From: Chamaecrista fasciculata
Taxonomy: Eukaryota > Streptophyta > Magnoliopsida > Fabales > Fabaceae
Direction of reading: 5' to 3'
DNA: 64,000 nucleotides
Assembly (NCBI GenBank): GCA_003254925.1
Contig: QANZ01000883.1
Location: 27,541-91,540 of the forward strand
Part shown: piece after piece, positions 1 through 16,210 of the stretch
How positions within the stretch are numbered: the stretch's first letter is position 1
Layout: each line of letters begins with the position of its first letter
Position numbers and translations under genes: made by a program
Notes under the pieces: model-generated
What the model was told of the DNA's origin: nothing
Seen by the model: only the letters and a program-made list of their open reading frames with translations
Databases searched by the model: none

Positions 1-83
1 TGCCGATGCCATGTAAACTAATTGTAACTCATGTTGGTCAATATTGCGCCTTCCTTAGGGGTGCTATGTGTGCATTATTATAG

Positions 84-3855
<3,772 letters not shown>

Positions 3856-4434
3856 TTTGCTGCTTTGGTTGCATAGTCAATGGTTGTAACTATTTGGAGC
3901 GTTTAATGTTCTTTACACGGTAGCATTTAGATTGCTGCTGATTTTTGTAGGTTATTGTTGTCAGGTTTCTTCATTCACCTTTTTTAACTGGATCACGTTA
4001 ACTCAAGTGTCTTTACAGTCTGACAAAAGAACAATTCCTCTCTGACTACAGTTTACATTGGTCATAGTCTGTCGTCTCCTGTGTCCTAATCCTTGTCTTT
4101 TGCCGAAAAATGGAAGAAAAGAAAAGAAAAGGTTTCAGCTTGACTTCAGTTTATCGTCTAATTACATAAAAGCTGTCTTATTGACGAAAGAAAGGAGATT
4201 TAAAAGCAACAGAAGGAACTAAATTCACTAATTAGTTACAATTGCATAATCTTTTTTGTCCCCCAAAGTACTGATGAAGATAATAATTAAGCACATGATG
4301 ACTTGTGCTGAGGCAAAATCCCAAAGGGCTACAAATATGTGTTATTATATACGACATGACATGACACCATGAATTTCAACCATTACGCACAAATACTATG
4401 CTAATCAACTCTTAAAAAACAGACTTTGTAGGGT
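3856..4434. other. Convergent 3' region between NEK and IQD genes
   Basis: Tail-to-tail spacer that must hold both 3'UTRs. It is AT-rich with no ORF or repeat that I recognise. Confidence 0.6.
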
Positions 4435-5923
4435 TCACGAAGCAAGATAATTTGGACGATAAGAATGAGCAGCAGTCATGACACTATTAAAGGAATCACT
4501 TCTGGTGGCATCTATCAAAGAGTCGTAATGGTTCATAACCCAATGGTCAAAACTGAAGCGTGATGATGAGGTTGAAGGCAGAGATTGCCTTCGATTTCGA
4601 CCATCCAAGGCAACAATCAATTCCTTCGTTGATTCTATGGACTTACTTCTGTGCCTCGTACCTCGTTTTGGTCTCTGTTTTGGTTCGCTGAAACACCTTG
4701 CTTTTGCCCTCGAAGATTCTGTCTTGCTCAGATAATTGGGTGCCCCTGACACCTGTCTATTACTACATAATCTGTCTCCTACTAAAGTTTTCTCCTTGTT
4801 GTATCCCATGTTTTTTCGCTCTGAATCTCTAACATGCTCTGTTTCTGAACCATCAAAACAACCACTTCTGCTTTCCATTACTTCCAGCATCTCTATCAGA
4901 CTCATATCCTTTGAATCATCCTATAAACACAATGCCCATATTATATATAGCTACAGCCTTACTCTTACATATAACCAAAATATTTATTTAGAAATTAATA
5001 TTTAGAGTAAACACATGCATTGGTCCTAAAAGATACACAAGTTAATAACTCAATCTAGTCTACTTCACACTCCTTAATCCCTCAAAGTTGTGTAACCAAT
5101 ATATTTAAGTCTTTTTGAATTTACAAATTAGTCCCTAAAATTATAGGTTTAAAGAGCAACATTCAAGATTAAAGTATGTAAACTAGACCTACAGAAATTG
5201 AGTTGTCAACTTGTGTATCATTTAGGACCAAATTGTATGATTACTCTAATATTTATGCTATGCCTACCTTGATAAAGAGACCTTTGTCTCTACTTGTTTC
5301 TGTATGTAGGGGTGAATGGTTTCGAAAGAGAAGGTTGGCTTCTTCAGCCGTCTGAATTCTGTGTATTCTGGCTCTAACTTGTATGGCCATCAAAGCATGC
5401 ATGCCTCGCAGTGTAGCACTTGTTTGTTTCCTTACAAGGTGACCTCTCACTAGTGCCTGTATCTTCACTAATCCCCTCAAAGCATGCAATGCTTTCCTTG
5501 CCTGACAAATTAAAAAAAAAAATCCCACATACCATGTTAGCAGCTAATAATGTCAGAAATTCAAAGATGAATCAATATGCATAAAAAGTGAGAGAAAGAC
5601 AGAAAAACTGTTATCACCAAGTATGACCGAAAAGCAGCCTGAATCTTAGTAGCAGCAGTGCTTTCAATGTTCTGATGAATTTTCATCAGTGATTGTATTT
5701 TCAGCTTAGCAACAGAGTCACTTGAATCAAAAGATCTGGAAAATCCATGCATTTCTGTGTCCCCTCTTCTCTCACTTGTTTTTCTTCCAAAACTCCATCT
5801 TCTACTCTTCACTTTAGGACTCTCTGCAACCTTGTTGTCAATGGAGGATGAAGTATCCATCTTGTATTTCTCTTCCTTTTTCCCTATAAGAACGTTCCTT
5901 ATCCATTTGCTTGCCTTCTCCAT
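4435..5923 (-). CDS. IQD: IQ67-domain (IQD) calmodulin-binding protein
   Basis: Three exons on the minus strand, 5618-5923, 5268-5501 and 4435-4920, all joined in phase 0, give 341 residues. The N-terminus [16 protein letters not shown] is the typical IQD start. The IQ67 region spans the exon 1/2 junction, as in other IQD genes. It begins [20 protein letters not shown] and continues [17 protein letters not shown], followed by a third IQ-like repeat ending [14 protein letters not shown] proteins bind calmodulin and act as scaffolds at microtubules, plasma membrane or nucleus. The last exon is Ser/Arg-rich and basic and ends near RPNYLAS. A TATA box lies about 105 bp upstream of the ATG. The subfamily resembles the small IQD22/23-type proteins, but I cannot fix the orthologue. 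Confidence 0.95.
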
Positions 5924-6028
5924 TTCTTCTTGCTTCCTTCCTAGCTAGTAGCTAGCTTCCACAAACGGCAAGTGAGAAAGTTAGAGTGGCTACTAGCTAA
6001 CAAAAGTTCGTCATTAAAACTCCACATG

Positions 6029-6037
6029 TATATATAG
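6029..6037 (-). promoter_or_regulatory. Probable TATA box of the IQD gene
   Basis: CTATATATA on the minus strand, about 105 bp upstream of the IQD start codon. This position fits a TSS near 6000 and a 5'UTR of roughly 75 bases. Confidence 0.5.
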
Positions 6038-6039
6038 GA

Positions 6040-7387
6040 ATAGCACCAAATCAAGTGGTCCATACATATGTGAGTTTTGGTCTCTTTGAACTTGAAATAT
6101 TAATAATAAATAAATACTGCGTTGTTCTCACTTGGTCAGTGACAGTGTGTATAAGATTTTTTTTATATATAGGGTTGTTTTAGTAGTACTTATCACTGGC
6201 TTTGGCCTGCAAAATTTTCTCTGATAAAGCCACTTGCCACTCTTGTGAGGTTTTTGCAATATAATTTGGTGGAGCTTTCAATTCTACCATTGTCTCATCC
6301 GGCTCCTAAAGAGGGGCTGTATATTATATTACCAGAGTACATGATGAAATAAAACCCTTTTTAATTTCTGTTTTCCTGGTGTTTCATGATGCTGAAGTTA
6401 AAACATTGTTAGCGGATTTGGAATTAAACTAAAGGTCGGTGCTGTGCTGCTCTATAGAAATAAGGAATTACAAGTGTCACTGTTTTATTGCTTTTTTTTT
6501 CTTTTTTTAGAAAATTGTTCCTTCGAGGCCTAATCTGGGACCAAAGGGTCATTGATGGCATGCATGCATTCTTTTCTCCCCAAATCTCTTGTACATCATT
6601 AAGGGTTTAATGTTAAATTGTTGCATTATAAAGGTGATTAAGAAGCTACTGGTAGTCTTGTGAACTTCCTGCGTGACAGTAGGATTATTCAAAATGTGTG
6701 CGTCAAATGGCTTGTTCTGATTTTATTTTGACCATATTATATAAGGGATAAGAGAAAAATGATGAACCATGGTTTCATATTTTATTAATTCATTTTCATA
6801 AAAAAAATGTTTAATTAATTCATTCCTTCGACCCATTTTCAGAAGTTACTACAATACCTTTATAACTTTATCTCATGTTCTCTATGCGGGTATACGCTTT
6901 TTGGCTCTTGTTTTAATCAAGGATCTCAACTTTCAAGGGAAAAAATGGACAAAAGCAAAATATCACTCGAATGATTTTTCTGAACCCAAAATGAATATTG
7001 CAGTTTCCATCCCAACTAACAAGCATGCCATTTTCCTTCATATTGTTTGATTTCTGCAGTGATAAATCATTTCCTTCAACTGTGGCGTTTTGCAGATAAG
7101 TTTGTGAACAAATGGAACCAGCCAACATTTTGACACTGAAATCCAAAATGGTTTGATTTCAGAATTGCCTCATCCGCCGGAGCTTCCATCATCAACATTT
7201 CATTTATATGTTTATTGATCTCAAAATAATACATCGAATAAGGTACAGATTGAAGAGCACAAAACTGCGAAATTTAAAACAATCCACCTACATCACCCAT
7301 TTGAGAGATTGATTTGCAAGAAGCTCAAAATCAACAAGAAGAAGCGCATAAAACTCCGAGCTTACGAGAGAGACTCAGAATCGATGA
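6040..7387. other. Intergenic region, IQD promoter side to RPI 3' side
   Basis: AT-rich DNA with no recognisable coding exon. It holds the upstream region of the IQD gene and, near 7150-7387, probably the 3'UTR of the isomerase gene. Short ORFs here look random. Confidence 0.5.
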
Positions 7388-8245
7388 TCACTTGTCCTTC
7401 ACTTCAACTCCAGTTTTGCCGGCGATGATCACAGAAGTGGCCATATTCAAGAACAATCCATGCTCCACCACGCCTTCCAACGCCGATATTTCAGCTCCGG
7501 CGGCCGGCCCATCCCTAATTGGAGTCTTGAAGTACAAATCCACGATGTAATTCGAATTATCAGTCACATAGGGTTTTCCATCCGCATCTAATCTCAATTT
7601 CGCATCGCATCCTTCTTCCTTGAACAATTCCTGAAGCCTGATCAGATTATACTTCCAACAGAACTGAACCACCTCCACGGGCATTGCCAATCCACTTCCT
7701 CCCAAACCTGTCACTAACTTGGTATCGTCAACGACGACGACGAATTTCTCCGACGCCGCCTCCACCATCTTCTCTCTCAGCAAAGCTCCGCCGCGGCCTT
7801 TGACCAAATTGAGATAGGGATCGACCTCGTCGGCGCCGTCGATGGCCAAATCGAGACGCGGATTGTCGTCGAGGACGGAGAGAGGGATGCCGAGAGATCG
7901 AGCTTGCTCTTCGGTGCGTTTGGAGGTAGGGACGCCGATAATGTCTTTGAGTTCACCGGATTTGAGAAGGTCGCCGAGCTTGGCGACGACGAAGGCGGCG
8001 GTGGAACCGGTGCCGAGGCCGAGAACCATGCCGCTGCGGACGTACTCGACGGCTTTGTCGGCGGCGAGTTTCTTCAGATCGTCTTGGGTGAGGACGGGGG
8101 CGGATAGGGCTTTGACGGCGGCGAGTCTGTGAGGGTTGGTGGTGCGAAGTTTCAGGGATTTGGGGGTGCGTAGGATAAGGTGGGTGGAGACATTGTGGTG
8201 TGAGGAAGAAAGAGATGACGGCGCTGAGAGGGATAAGGAAGCCAT
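7388..8245 (-). CDS. RPI3: Ribose-5-phosphate isomerase A, plastid type
   Basis: Single-exon gene of 285 residues, from ATG at 8243-8245 to TGA at 7388-7390. It interconverts ribulose-5-phosphate and ribose-5-phosphate in the Calvin and pentose phosphate pathways. The family motifs are complete: GLGTGSTAAF, GVPTSKRTEEQARSLGIPL, DLAIDGADEVD, LVKGRGGALLREKMVE and LGGSGLAMPVEVVQF. They are followed by the C-terminal MATSVIIAGK. About 50 N-terminal residues rich in Ser, Leu and basic residues form a likely chloroplast transit peptide. An in-frame ATG seven codons upstream (8264-8266) would add MLLLTQS. I chose the MASLSLSAPSS start because plant homologues begin MASLS. The coding part is GC-rich compared with its surroundings, as is common for intronless plastid genes. 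Confidence 0.96.
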   Translation of the reverse strand: MASLSLSAPSSLSSSHHNVSTHLILRTPKSLKLRTTNPHRLAAVKALSAPVLTQDDLKKLAADKAVEYVRSGMVLGLGTGSTAAFVVAKLGDLLKSGELKDIIGVPTSKRTEEQARSLGIPLSVLDDNPRLDLAIDGADEVDPYLNLVKGRGGALLREKMVEAASEKFVVVVDDTKLVTGLGGSGLAMPVEVVQFCWKYNLIRLQELFKEEGCDAKLRLDADGKPYVTDNSNYIVDLYFKTPIRDGPAAGAEISALEGVVEHGLFLNMATSVIIAGKTGVEVKDK

Positions 8246-9524
8246 GGATTGAGTCAACAATAACACTTGTGATGTTTTGTGATTCAGATTCTATGAAATG
8301 AAGATGAAGGTGATCAAGATTATGCCAATCACCTCTTTTTGTCTCCTCGCTTCACTTCCTATCTACTTTGTTTGGTTGATTCGTTGCCTTGTGTTTTATT
8401 TACCCCATTTTTCCTTTTTTTTTTTAAAAAAAATATATATATCCTTCTTAATGCTGTGCTTTTTTTATTCTATTTTTCCGACGTACCTACCTTCAAATTC
8501 TTACTTTGTCTGAATAATTAAGTTATAAGTGGCTGGGTGGGGGATGTACTTGACTGATTTGCTGATATTTTATCTTCTATTTGTTGCTATAAAATAATCT
8601 GCCTTAATAAGTAAAGGGTTTTGGTTATCAAAAAAAGTAAATGGTTTTCAATTTTGATAAAAAAATTGTTTATAACGTGTTTGTATTTTTTTGTGTTGAT
8701 CTGTCTCTTCAATGCTTCATATTTGAATATTAAGATGATCATAGTAAAAAACAATATTGCCTCCTGGTTTGTTGTAATTTTTGTCTTTCCAATATATGGA
8801 GTTACTTTATCAAATCTATATACATGAAGTTACCAAATTACAAGGACATGATGTGATAAAAAAAATTAGTCTAAAGTCTTAAACTGATACAAGAGATATT
8901 AGAGCTTAGTCAGCTAACGGTAAGATATGAAGATCGTTGAAAACAGAGTTGGAGGATTCCTTATGACCTTATCATTTTTGGTGATCTGTTAACTTACAGT
9001 GAGTGCCTCAATCCAATATTTAAATTATACTTAGAGGTAATTTTCTCAAAAAAAAATTGGGTCATACAACTTATGGTCTATTTAAGCCTTCAGTTCACAG
9101 AACCGTTGGTTTCAGGCATTGGACGAGAGTTTTGAAAAAGGGTGAGAATCTAGTGATCTACTATATTGTTCCTAAGCTTCGTGAAGAAAAAAAACGATGA
9201 CTCAAGCTCACTTTTCGAAATCCTAAGCCATTTCGAAATATTGGTCCATATATAATGCCGCTTCCCTCAGTGGGAGATATTGAGCAACATATAAATGAGT
9301 TTTTCTTCTATAGAAGAGGTATATGGAAATCTATACAATAAATTATGTATATCGATACAAACAAGTCGGGTCATTTTCTGCATCTCTTCTCATTTATGCC
9401 ATCCTAGTCTTTTATAGCAATTTCAACGGTGTACAAGAAATTTCCGGCGATTAGAATCTTCACTTCCTCGTCCTTGGGAAGAAAAATGGGTAATGTTACA
9501 CATGACCACATAATTAACTCATAT
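8246..9524. other. Intergenic region, RPI promoter and PNG1 3' end
   Basis: AT-rich. The first 200 bases hold the RPI 5'UTR and promoter, with a TA-rich tract near 8430. The last 100 bases are probably PNG1 3'UTR. The middle (8870-9370) has no feature I recognise. Confidence 0.5.
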
Positions 9525-12500
9525 CTACTTGAAGCTGTCGTCGCTGGCATAAAGATCAATGCTACCAAGTTGCAGCCGAGAAGTAGATTGAACATCTCTG
9601 ACAGCCAAAAACCTGAACCTGCCAATCCATGAGTTGTTGAGGTGTTGGCCAACAAAGAATTATGAAAGAGAGAGGAGGATTTGGGAATATTGTAATATAC
9701 CTGAAAACATTACATGGTAAACTTGACGAGGTGATGATGTATGTTCTACGCTGGGAACGGTCTTCAAAGACCTGAGAAGTTTGCTTATCCAGAACTCGCC
9801 AGCTGATTCCTCCATCATTGCTCCCTTCAAGAATCCTGACAAAGTTCATGGATGTATAACAGATAAATCATACATGCCTTATTAACTGAACCAACCATCA
9901 AAATAGCCTTCAAAGAGAAAAGAAAGATTCACCAAACTTTCTCGGAGATGGCCATAGAAAGTAATATATATATATATATATATATATGAAAGGAGTAATC
10001 AGTTATGATTCTTTCCCAGTAGCAAAGAACCTTGTCAAGAACAGACAACACATTGGGGTACGCTTGAGTTACTCATCCGCTTATTAATTAATTGAATATA
10101 TACATTTAAAATAATAAAAAAAAAAACATGAGTAAAGCATTTAACCATATGTTCTAATATGTCCATACCAGCCCATGGGATCCCTTTCTGGTGCGTCATT
10201 GGCCGACATCAACTCATATGCTGCAAGTTCATATTTCTTATTTCCAAGTGTTCTATACTCGACCCAACAACCTACAAGATCAGATATAGAGCATTTTAAT
10301 ATCAGCATAAGTAGAGTAATATACATAGCTTTCATATTTAAACCACAAGAGTACAAATACCTTAATGCTAGCATTTGACCTGTCTATGTTAGGTTTCTTG
10401 CTTCATTAGTTTTATTATAGCTTCTTAATTAAGTTGCTAGGTTAAGTTTTATAGAACTTAATTCAAATTTTCATTACATTCTGGCGGGAACCAACCTCTA
10501 CAATCCCTATTATGTTATTTCACTTGGTCAACTATACCTCTTGCACCATTTGGTTCTTCCCATTTTGATATTTGAGTCCCATCAAATGCTGAGGTTACCT
10601 GAAATAGAACAATTACAATCATAAATGTCTAAAATCCAAGTAACAATAAACATATAAAGTATGCTGGCTGTAAGCAAACTTACAATTCCAAAAGGCAACT
10701 CTTCTGCACTTGCAACGACCAAACCAGAATGTATTCTGTTTAACTTTAGTATAGGCAATCTTAATGAATCTTTACTTAACTTCTCACATTTGTCAAGATT
10801 GAGAATTATGTCATCCAGCGCATCCAGCACAACAGGCAAGGCCAAAGAAGTTCTTACAGGCTCACCAGCCAAAGAAATTTCAACCCTTCCATCTGTATTC
10901 ACCTGTTTCTTCAGTGATAGAGCATCAAGTAACTCATCAAAAGATGGAAGCAAGTTCTCAAATTTTGGGTTATTTAGAACTGAGTCAGAAGAGGTCCTTC
11001 TTGTTTTAAAGGGGGAACCACAAAGATCCAAGAGAACTCCCTTAATAAAACGAAATACTTCAACAGCTTCAGATCTTGTTAATTCTTCATTAACGCAATG
11101 ATTAAGGATGGGACAAAATGCATTATAAATCCTTGTGACGTGCTCATCTATGCACAAACGAATGGAGCAAGAAGAACTAAGTGTGGTATTATTGTCAGAA
11201 CCAATTTCCAATCGAGATTTACGCCATTCCTCATCCCCACTTCTCCTTCCAGGTAATGAGAGTGAGACATCATCTTCAGAGCGTAGACACCTCTCAAGTT
11301 GTTGGCTTTCCTCCATATCACGGGCTTCAATCATTGAAAGTAGTTGAGATGTAAAGCCTTTACGACATTCTTTAGTTATATTTGTGAGTACAGAGGACAA
11401 TGCAGACTCTGTAATAATAGTGCGTCGAGACAGGACCTAAAATTTGAATTTGATAGAAAAAAAGTTTACTACTACTATCTCAATAATTTAGAAACCTTAT
11501 ATACACATGATTGATGAGATAGAACATTGTTAAAAAGAAAAATAGACAAGTTGTAAAATCTACCTCATGCCACTTCCTTGTGTATCGTTTGGTGACATCA
11601 TAAACTCCATCTTTGGCTATGGCAATACAATAGTTTAATTTCTTATTCCACCTGTGCCATAAATAAAAAGATATGACAAAAGTAAGACTAAAATTTCTAT
11701 ATACCATTACCTTCCAACTTTAATTTGTAAAGGACTGCAGAAATATCTTACCCCTTTTCATATAATAATGGCTTGTCATAGACTCCTTCACATGGGTCGA
11801 GATGCATCCATCTGTAATATCACAAGACCTTAGAAACAAATGAAATCCCACAAAAAATATAGCGTTTACAGCAGAGTATAAAACTAGAAGTTTATGGGTC
11901 AATTCTACCTTCCCAGGGATTGAGAGAAGCATTCTGTCCAAACATGATCTGTGAAGTCCACAACCTGGAGATCCAATAAAACCAGTGTTAGAAACTTCTT
12001 CCTCAGAAAATATAGTAACATGAATCTTATAAAGCTTGAAAATATGTGCAAAGAACATGAAGATAGGCTATTTAGAGTTCACAAAACATAAGATTCATCT
12101 TAAAAAGAATATTGTGTAAAGCTACGGCCTGTGACAAACCAGACGTGAATCATAGCCAAAAGCTCGACAGTAGAGTGTAAAGCAATTGGCCCACTCCCCA
12201 CATCGGCCCTCCCTTGTTTCCACTAGCTGCAAACCAAAAGCAAAGAATGTGAATAACCATCATAAATGACTAAATGTGCTAGACTTAATGCTAGTTTTTG
12301 GCAGTTGGCCAAGTACAAATTATGAAACCAATTTATCACAAGTTAAATACCTTCATTGGATCATTGTAGCGAGGGAAACGCGTAACTTTGGAGCAAAACG
12401 TGCAGCTGTGTTGTGGTAAAATAAAAGATAGCAAAGGAAAAACACAGGTAGTCAGGCAAATAATACAGCCAGAACATTAGTTAATGCAAGCAAAACCTAC

Positions 12501-15366
12501 AAAAATGTTTAGTAGGCCCAAGACCATAACTCAAATAAAAAAAATTGTTAAAAATTAGTACCACTAAAACTCCCAAACCCTCAGGCCGAAAAAAAAAAAT
12601 CTCCTAAACCCCGCACAAGGGTTTCATGCAGGAACTCTTCCTCATATAAAGATAAAATTAACAAGCTTAAACTTCGTTTAAATTAAGTCAAACACAGGGT
12701 CAGAAAATATAAACATAATACAATGCTCTATATTTTTCTGCTCTTTTTCAACAAACTAGAATAAGTGAACAACATAATGATACTCAAAATTTAAGTAAGC
12801 ATCATGAAGAACAATCCTTCAAAAACAAAAGGAAAAAAAAACTACCATCAGAAGGCCACCACAAAAATAGCATTAAAATAGTAACACAACTAATAGTTCA
12901 CAAGAAACCACTAAGCTGATTTGCACACAGATAAGGTGATTAACAGAAGCATAAAGGAGCTACATGATTAGTGCATGTAAGAAGTCACAAATTACAAATT
13001 ATTTAAGACTTGCATTATGTATAGAAATTACAGATGCTGCATGCCCTGAAGATTGCAAAATAGAGAAACCACAGCATAAATTTAAGGCATAAATTTGATG
13101 GCCAAACCTATAAAGTTCAACTCTGGAAGCTCCATAAAGAGTCTCAGAAGGAAGGGCAACACCCATGCCCTGGCCTACAGTTTTGTTGCCACAGTCTTGG
13201 CAAGGTGGTGAATTAACCCATCTATTAAAGGGAGACATAAATCCCCCCAAATCAAAAAGAAAAGACATAATCAGATGCAACTAGCAATAAAACACAGTAA
13301 AAATGTGACTAGCATAAGAACTCATAAGAAGAACTGCTGGTGTCTTTCACAGAAATAAGTGAACAAAATAACAGCAGCAAATAGTTATATTCAAGTTAAA
13401 CAAAAAAAAAAAAAAAAANAAAAAAAAAAAAAAAAAAAAAATCAGCATGTCTAAAAATCTGAGATTTATCCTCTACGCTATCTAATTAGAGTGATTGGTC
13501 ATCAATATATTCATTTTAGGGTAGTTTACCCCCATTTGTATGGCCCAAAATTAATTTTCACCCAATGACCTAGAAAGTGTCATTCAAGCTTGTAGTATTT
13601 GTTCCTGTGACTCTTGACCACTTTATGGTATTTACAGTTTCAATTTTAACAAAATCATAGTAAAATGATGAACAATTTCATAATCGATAGTATGTTTCAT
13701 CACTTATACATAAAATAATTTCATGGTCTTGTAATGTCATTCAGATTATTCCAACCTTAGGAAATCAAAATTGTTTCCTTCATCCTAGCAGTCGTCTCAA
13801 AATACTAAGTAAATATTCAAGACATAAGTGAAACGCACTGAAGGGTTTAAACCTTGACTATACCAGTATCTTACCACCACCCCTTACCAACTAAGTTAGT
13901 TCCAGGTGGAAATTTACCATTTATTTTAAATGAATAGTTTAACAGAAAATGTAATGATCTATACCTGAAGGATTGTTTAAACCAGAAAAGAAGCTGCAGT
14001 AGAAAAGCATGATCTTGCTCGGATTTTGATGGCTTGAAGTTCCCCTCCTGAAAAAAGCTTGTTACGTTTACCAGCAACATCACAACTCACGAAATGAATA
14101 GTAAAATAGAACCCATAGTAGGGAAAAAAAAGATATCCACAAGCAAGCGTTTGTACAAATGATGAGCGAAGAGCGACTATACCAAAAGAGTTATTTGAAG
14201 TTACCATAGTGGCGTAGTACTTAGCACAATCATTGAAAATAAAAATTAAAAAAGACATTACATACGTCATGTTGTTTTATTTAAAGAGACAAAGAATCGC
14301 AATGACCTTGGCCAAAGAAACCAACGCTTTCTCCTCAAGCTCTTCCACAGGAACGGTTTTCCGAGCAGCTTCCTGGCGCCTAGAATCCTCGTACTACAGG
14401 ATATCAGAAAATTCAAATGATAGAATCATTTATGAGGTAGATATCCATTAGGAGAAAATGGAATCCTATTGCTTCTACTCCATGGCATACTTTACTGCAA
14501 AATGAACTCTATTTTCACAAGCAACTTCGTTGACTCAAATATCTTGTTTTCAGTTATCTCAGCTACCAAACTTATGAAAGTTACCATGTGAATTTGACCA
14601 ATGTAAGAACGTATTCTATTCTCAAATTGCCCAGTATCTTGGCTTGCAACATATTGCTGCAACATTAGCGCTTCCTCTTCCGCCTGAATACACAAACAAA
14701 AAAGCATGAAGAGAGAAAAAAAAAATCGACAAGGAAATTCAAATAGGTACGAAACGCTCATCTAAAACGTGCATCTACTGCCCGAAACCCCTATTAAAAA
14801 GAAATACCAACTCCTCCTAAAAAAATAAAAAGAAAGAAAAGGGGCGGGAAGCACCTGCAAGAGTCTGGCCAGTTCCTCGTCGGATTTCATCAGTTCGGCT
14901 TCGCGTTTGCTTGATTCCCCTTGTTCGTCTTGTTCATTGATGGAAACCAATCGTAATTTCTCCGTAATAGCGGCCAGATCGGAGTCACTTGCCACAAGTC
15001 GATCATCTTCGCTGCCATAAATCTGTACTGAAAAAATTCAATCAACAACAAAAATATATATATATATAGCACAAACTCTCCGGTGTCTCTGCATATAAAC
15101 ACACACAGACATTGACAGAAAATCGACGAAACGTAATCGAGACCTTTTGCTCATCAGGGGGAATAGAGGTGAGAGAGAAGAGCTGGATTTTGAAAACCTA
15201 CAGGAATTAACAAAGTTAGATGTACAGGACAGCAATAGCATCGAAGAGAAAAGCGGAAACGGTCTGGCAGAAATGTGGGCATACTTACTTCGAAACCATC
15301 ATCGGTATCGTATTCGACATCGAAGTTAGAGTCGTTGTGAAGCACCTGAAATCTTCGAGCCACCAT
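9525..15366 (-). CDS. PNG1: Peptide:N-glycanase (cytosolic PNGase)
   Basis: Seventeen exons on the minus strand: 15289-15366, 15144-15197, 14855-15022, 14585-14683, 14307-14393, 13965-14047, 13108-13221, 12351-12405, 12140-12226, 11909-11964, 11752-11811, 11564-11651, 10684-11436, 10538-10598, 10169-10271, 9701-9835 and 9525-9618. All phases join to 724 residues, matching the length of plant PNG1. The enzyme removes N-glycans from misfolded glycoproteins during ER-associated degradation. The catalytic triad is visible as Cys255 (GRCGEWAN), His282 (DFTDHVW) and Asp299 (HLDPCEG). Two CxxC pairs (Cys197/200 and Cys229/232) match the zinc-binding Cys of the transglutaminase-like core. The C-terminal third matches the plant PNG1 sugar-binding-like domain, with [12 protein letters not shown] and LEGSNDGG. 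Residue 228, built across an exon border, is Ser where the Arabidopsis protein has Arg. The intron at 13222-13964 contains a poly-A tract with an N. Confidence 0.96.
13402..13441. repeat. Poly-A tract with an unresolved base, in a PNG1 intron
   Basis: About 40 consecutive A on the plus strand, interrupted by a single N at 13419. It lies in PNG1 intron sequence, so coding is not affected. The tract length is probably not reliable. Confidence 0.9.
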
Positions 15367-15813
15367 TTTCTTCTCTGTACGCCGTTGATTCCATTGCTTC
15401 TAAGTTTGTATTCGTCGGGACAAAGAAAAAAGTAAAATAATAATAATATAAATTTATTTTGATTTTAAAATTATTTTTATTTTATTTTAATTAATAAATT
15501 TTTACATCTATTTCATTGGTAATTAAAATATGATTTCGTATTATTTATATTATTATTTTTAATCAGGATGCTAAAATAAAATTATTCTGTATATATATAT
15601 ATATATCATAATAAATGGGTTAAACATTTGTATTTAACTATATCAATTTTGGAAGCAAAATAATCTCAACTTCAGTATTGTCTCCTTCACCATCATCCTT
15701 TGTCACTGTCTCCTTCACCATTTGGCATTCAGATACGTCTAGGTTAGTTGAGAAAGGTTTAGGGGCATGAAATAATTAAGAAAACAAACTCTTGAGAGTT
15801 GAGACTATCACAA
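15367..15813. other. Intergenic region upstream of PNG1
   Basis: PNG1 promoter side, strongly AT-rich, with a (TA)n tract near 15590-15606. A CT-rich segment near 15670-15720 repeats CACTGTCTCCTTCACCA-like wording. No gene is seen. Confidence 0.5.
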
Positions 15814-16210
15814 CCTTATAAGTATTGAAAATTTTGATAAATTGTTAAAAGTGTCTCCATTGAATGACATAGGCGTGATTCAACATGTAGTTGACAGTAT
15901 CCAAATGTAGTTCTATGGTTGAGAGCTATTTTAATCAAAAGGAGAAGATGCCACGATGATACATTGTGAGTTGTGACTTGCAAGTAATGTAGTTCTATAT
16001 ATGCCTGCCTCAGATTTCGAAGTTTGCTCAATTTCATTACTTGCAAGTCACAACTCACAATGTATCATCGTGGCATCTTCTCCTTTTGATTAAAATAGCT
16101 CTCAACCATAGAACTACATTTGGATACTGTCAACTACATATTGAATCACGCCTATGTCATTCAATAGAGACAATTTTAACAATTTATCAAAATTTTCAAT
16201 ACTTATAAGG
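15814..16210. repeat. Near-perfect inverted repeat, 176-bp arms, 45-bp loop
   Basis: Left arm 15814-15989, loop 15990-16034, right arm 16035-16210. Reading one arm against the reverse complement of the other, I find three differences in 176 positions. Two are C versus T. The arms begin and end with CCTTATAAG / CTTATAAGG. A transcript from either strand would fold into a long hairpin. The short ORFs here cross both arms and the loop and show no family motif. It could be a young inverted duplication that makes small RNAs, an evolving microRNA locus, or a foldback transposon. I see no target duplication that decides between these. Confidence 0.9.

Noticed and set aside
1-83. Possible additional NEK exon at the left edge
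   Set aside because: The sequence before the acceptor at 83 has a pyrimidine-poor but intron-like character and contains no kinase motif in frame.
8246-8266. Upstream in-frame ATG of the ribose-5-phosphate isomerase
   Set aside because: It would add only MLLLTQS; homologues begin at the MASLS methionine, so I chose the inner start.
8298-8521. Hydrophobic short ORFs on the plus strand
   Set aside because: T-rich promoter DNA of the isomerase gene gives Phe/Leu-rich frames by chance.
15816-16058. 80-residue ORF on the minus strand
   Set aside because: It runs through one hairpin arm, the loop and part of the other arm. The frame is a by-product of the inverted repeat, and no motif is recognised.
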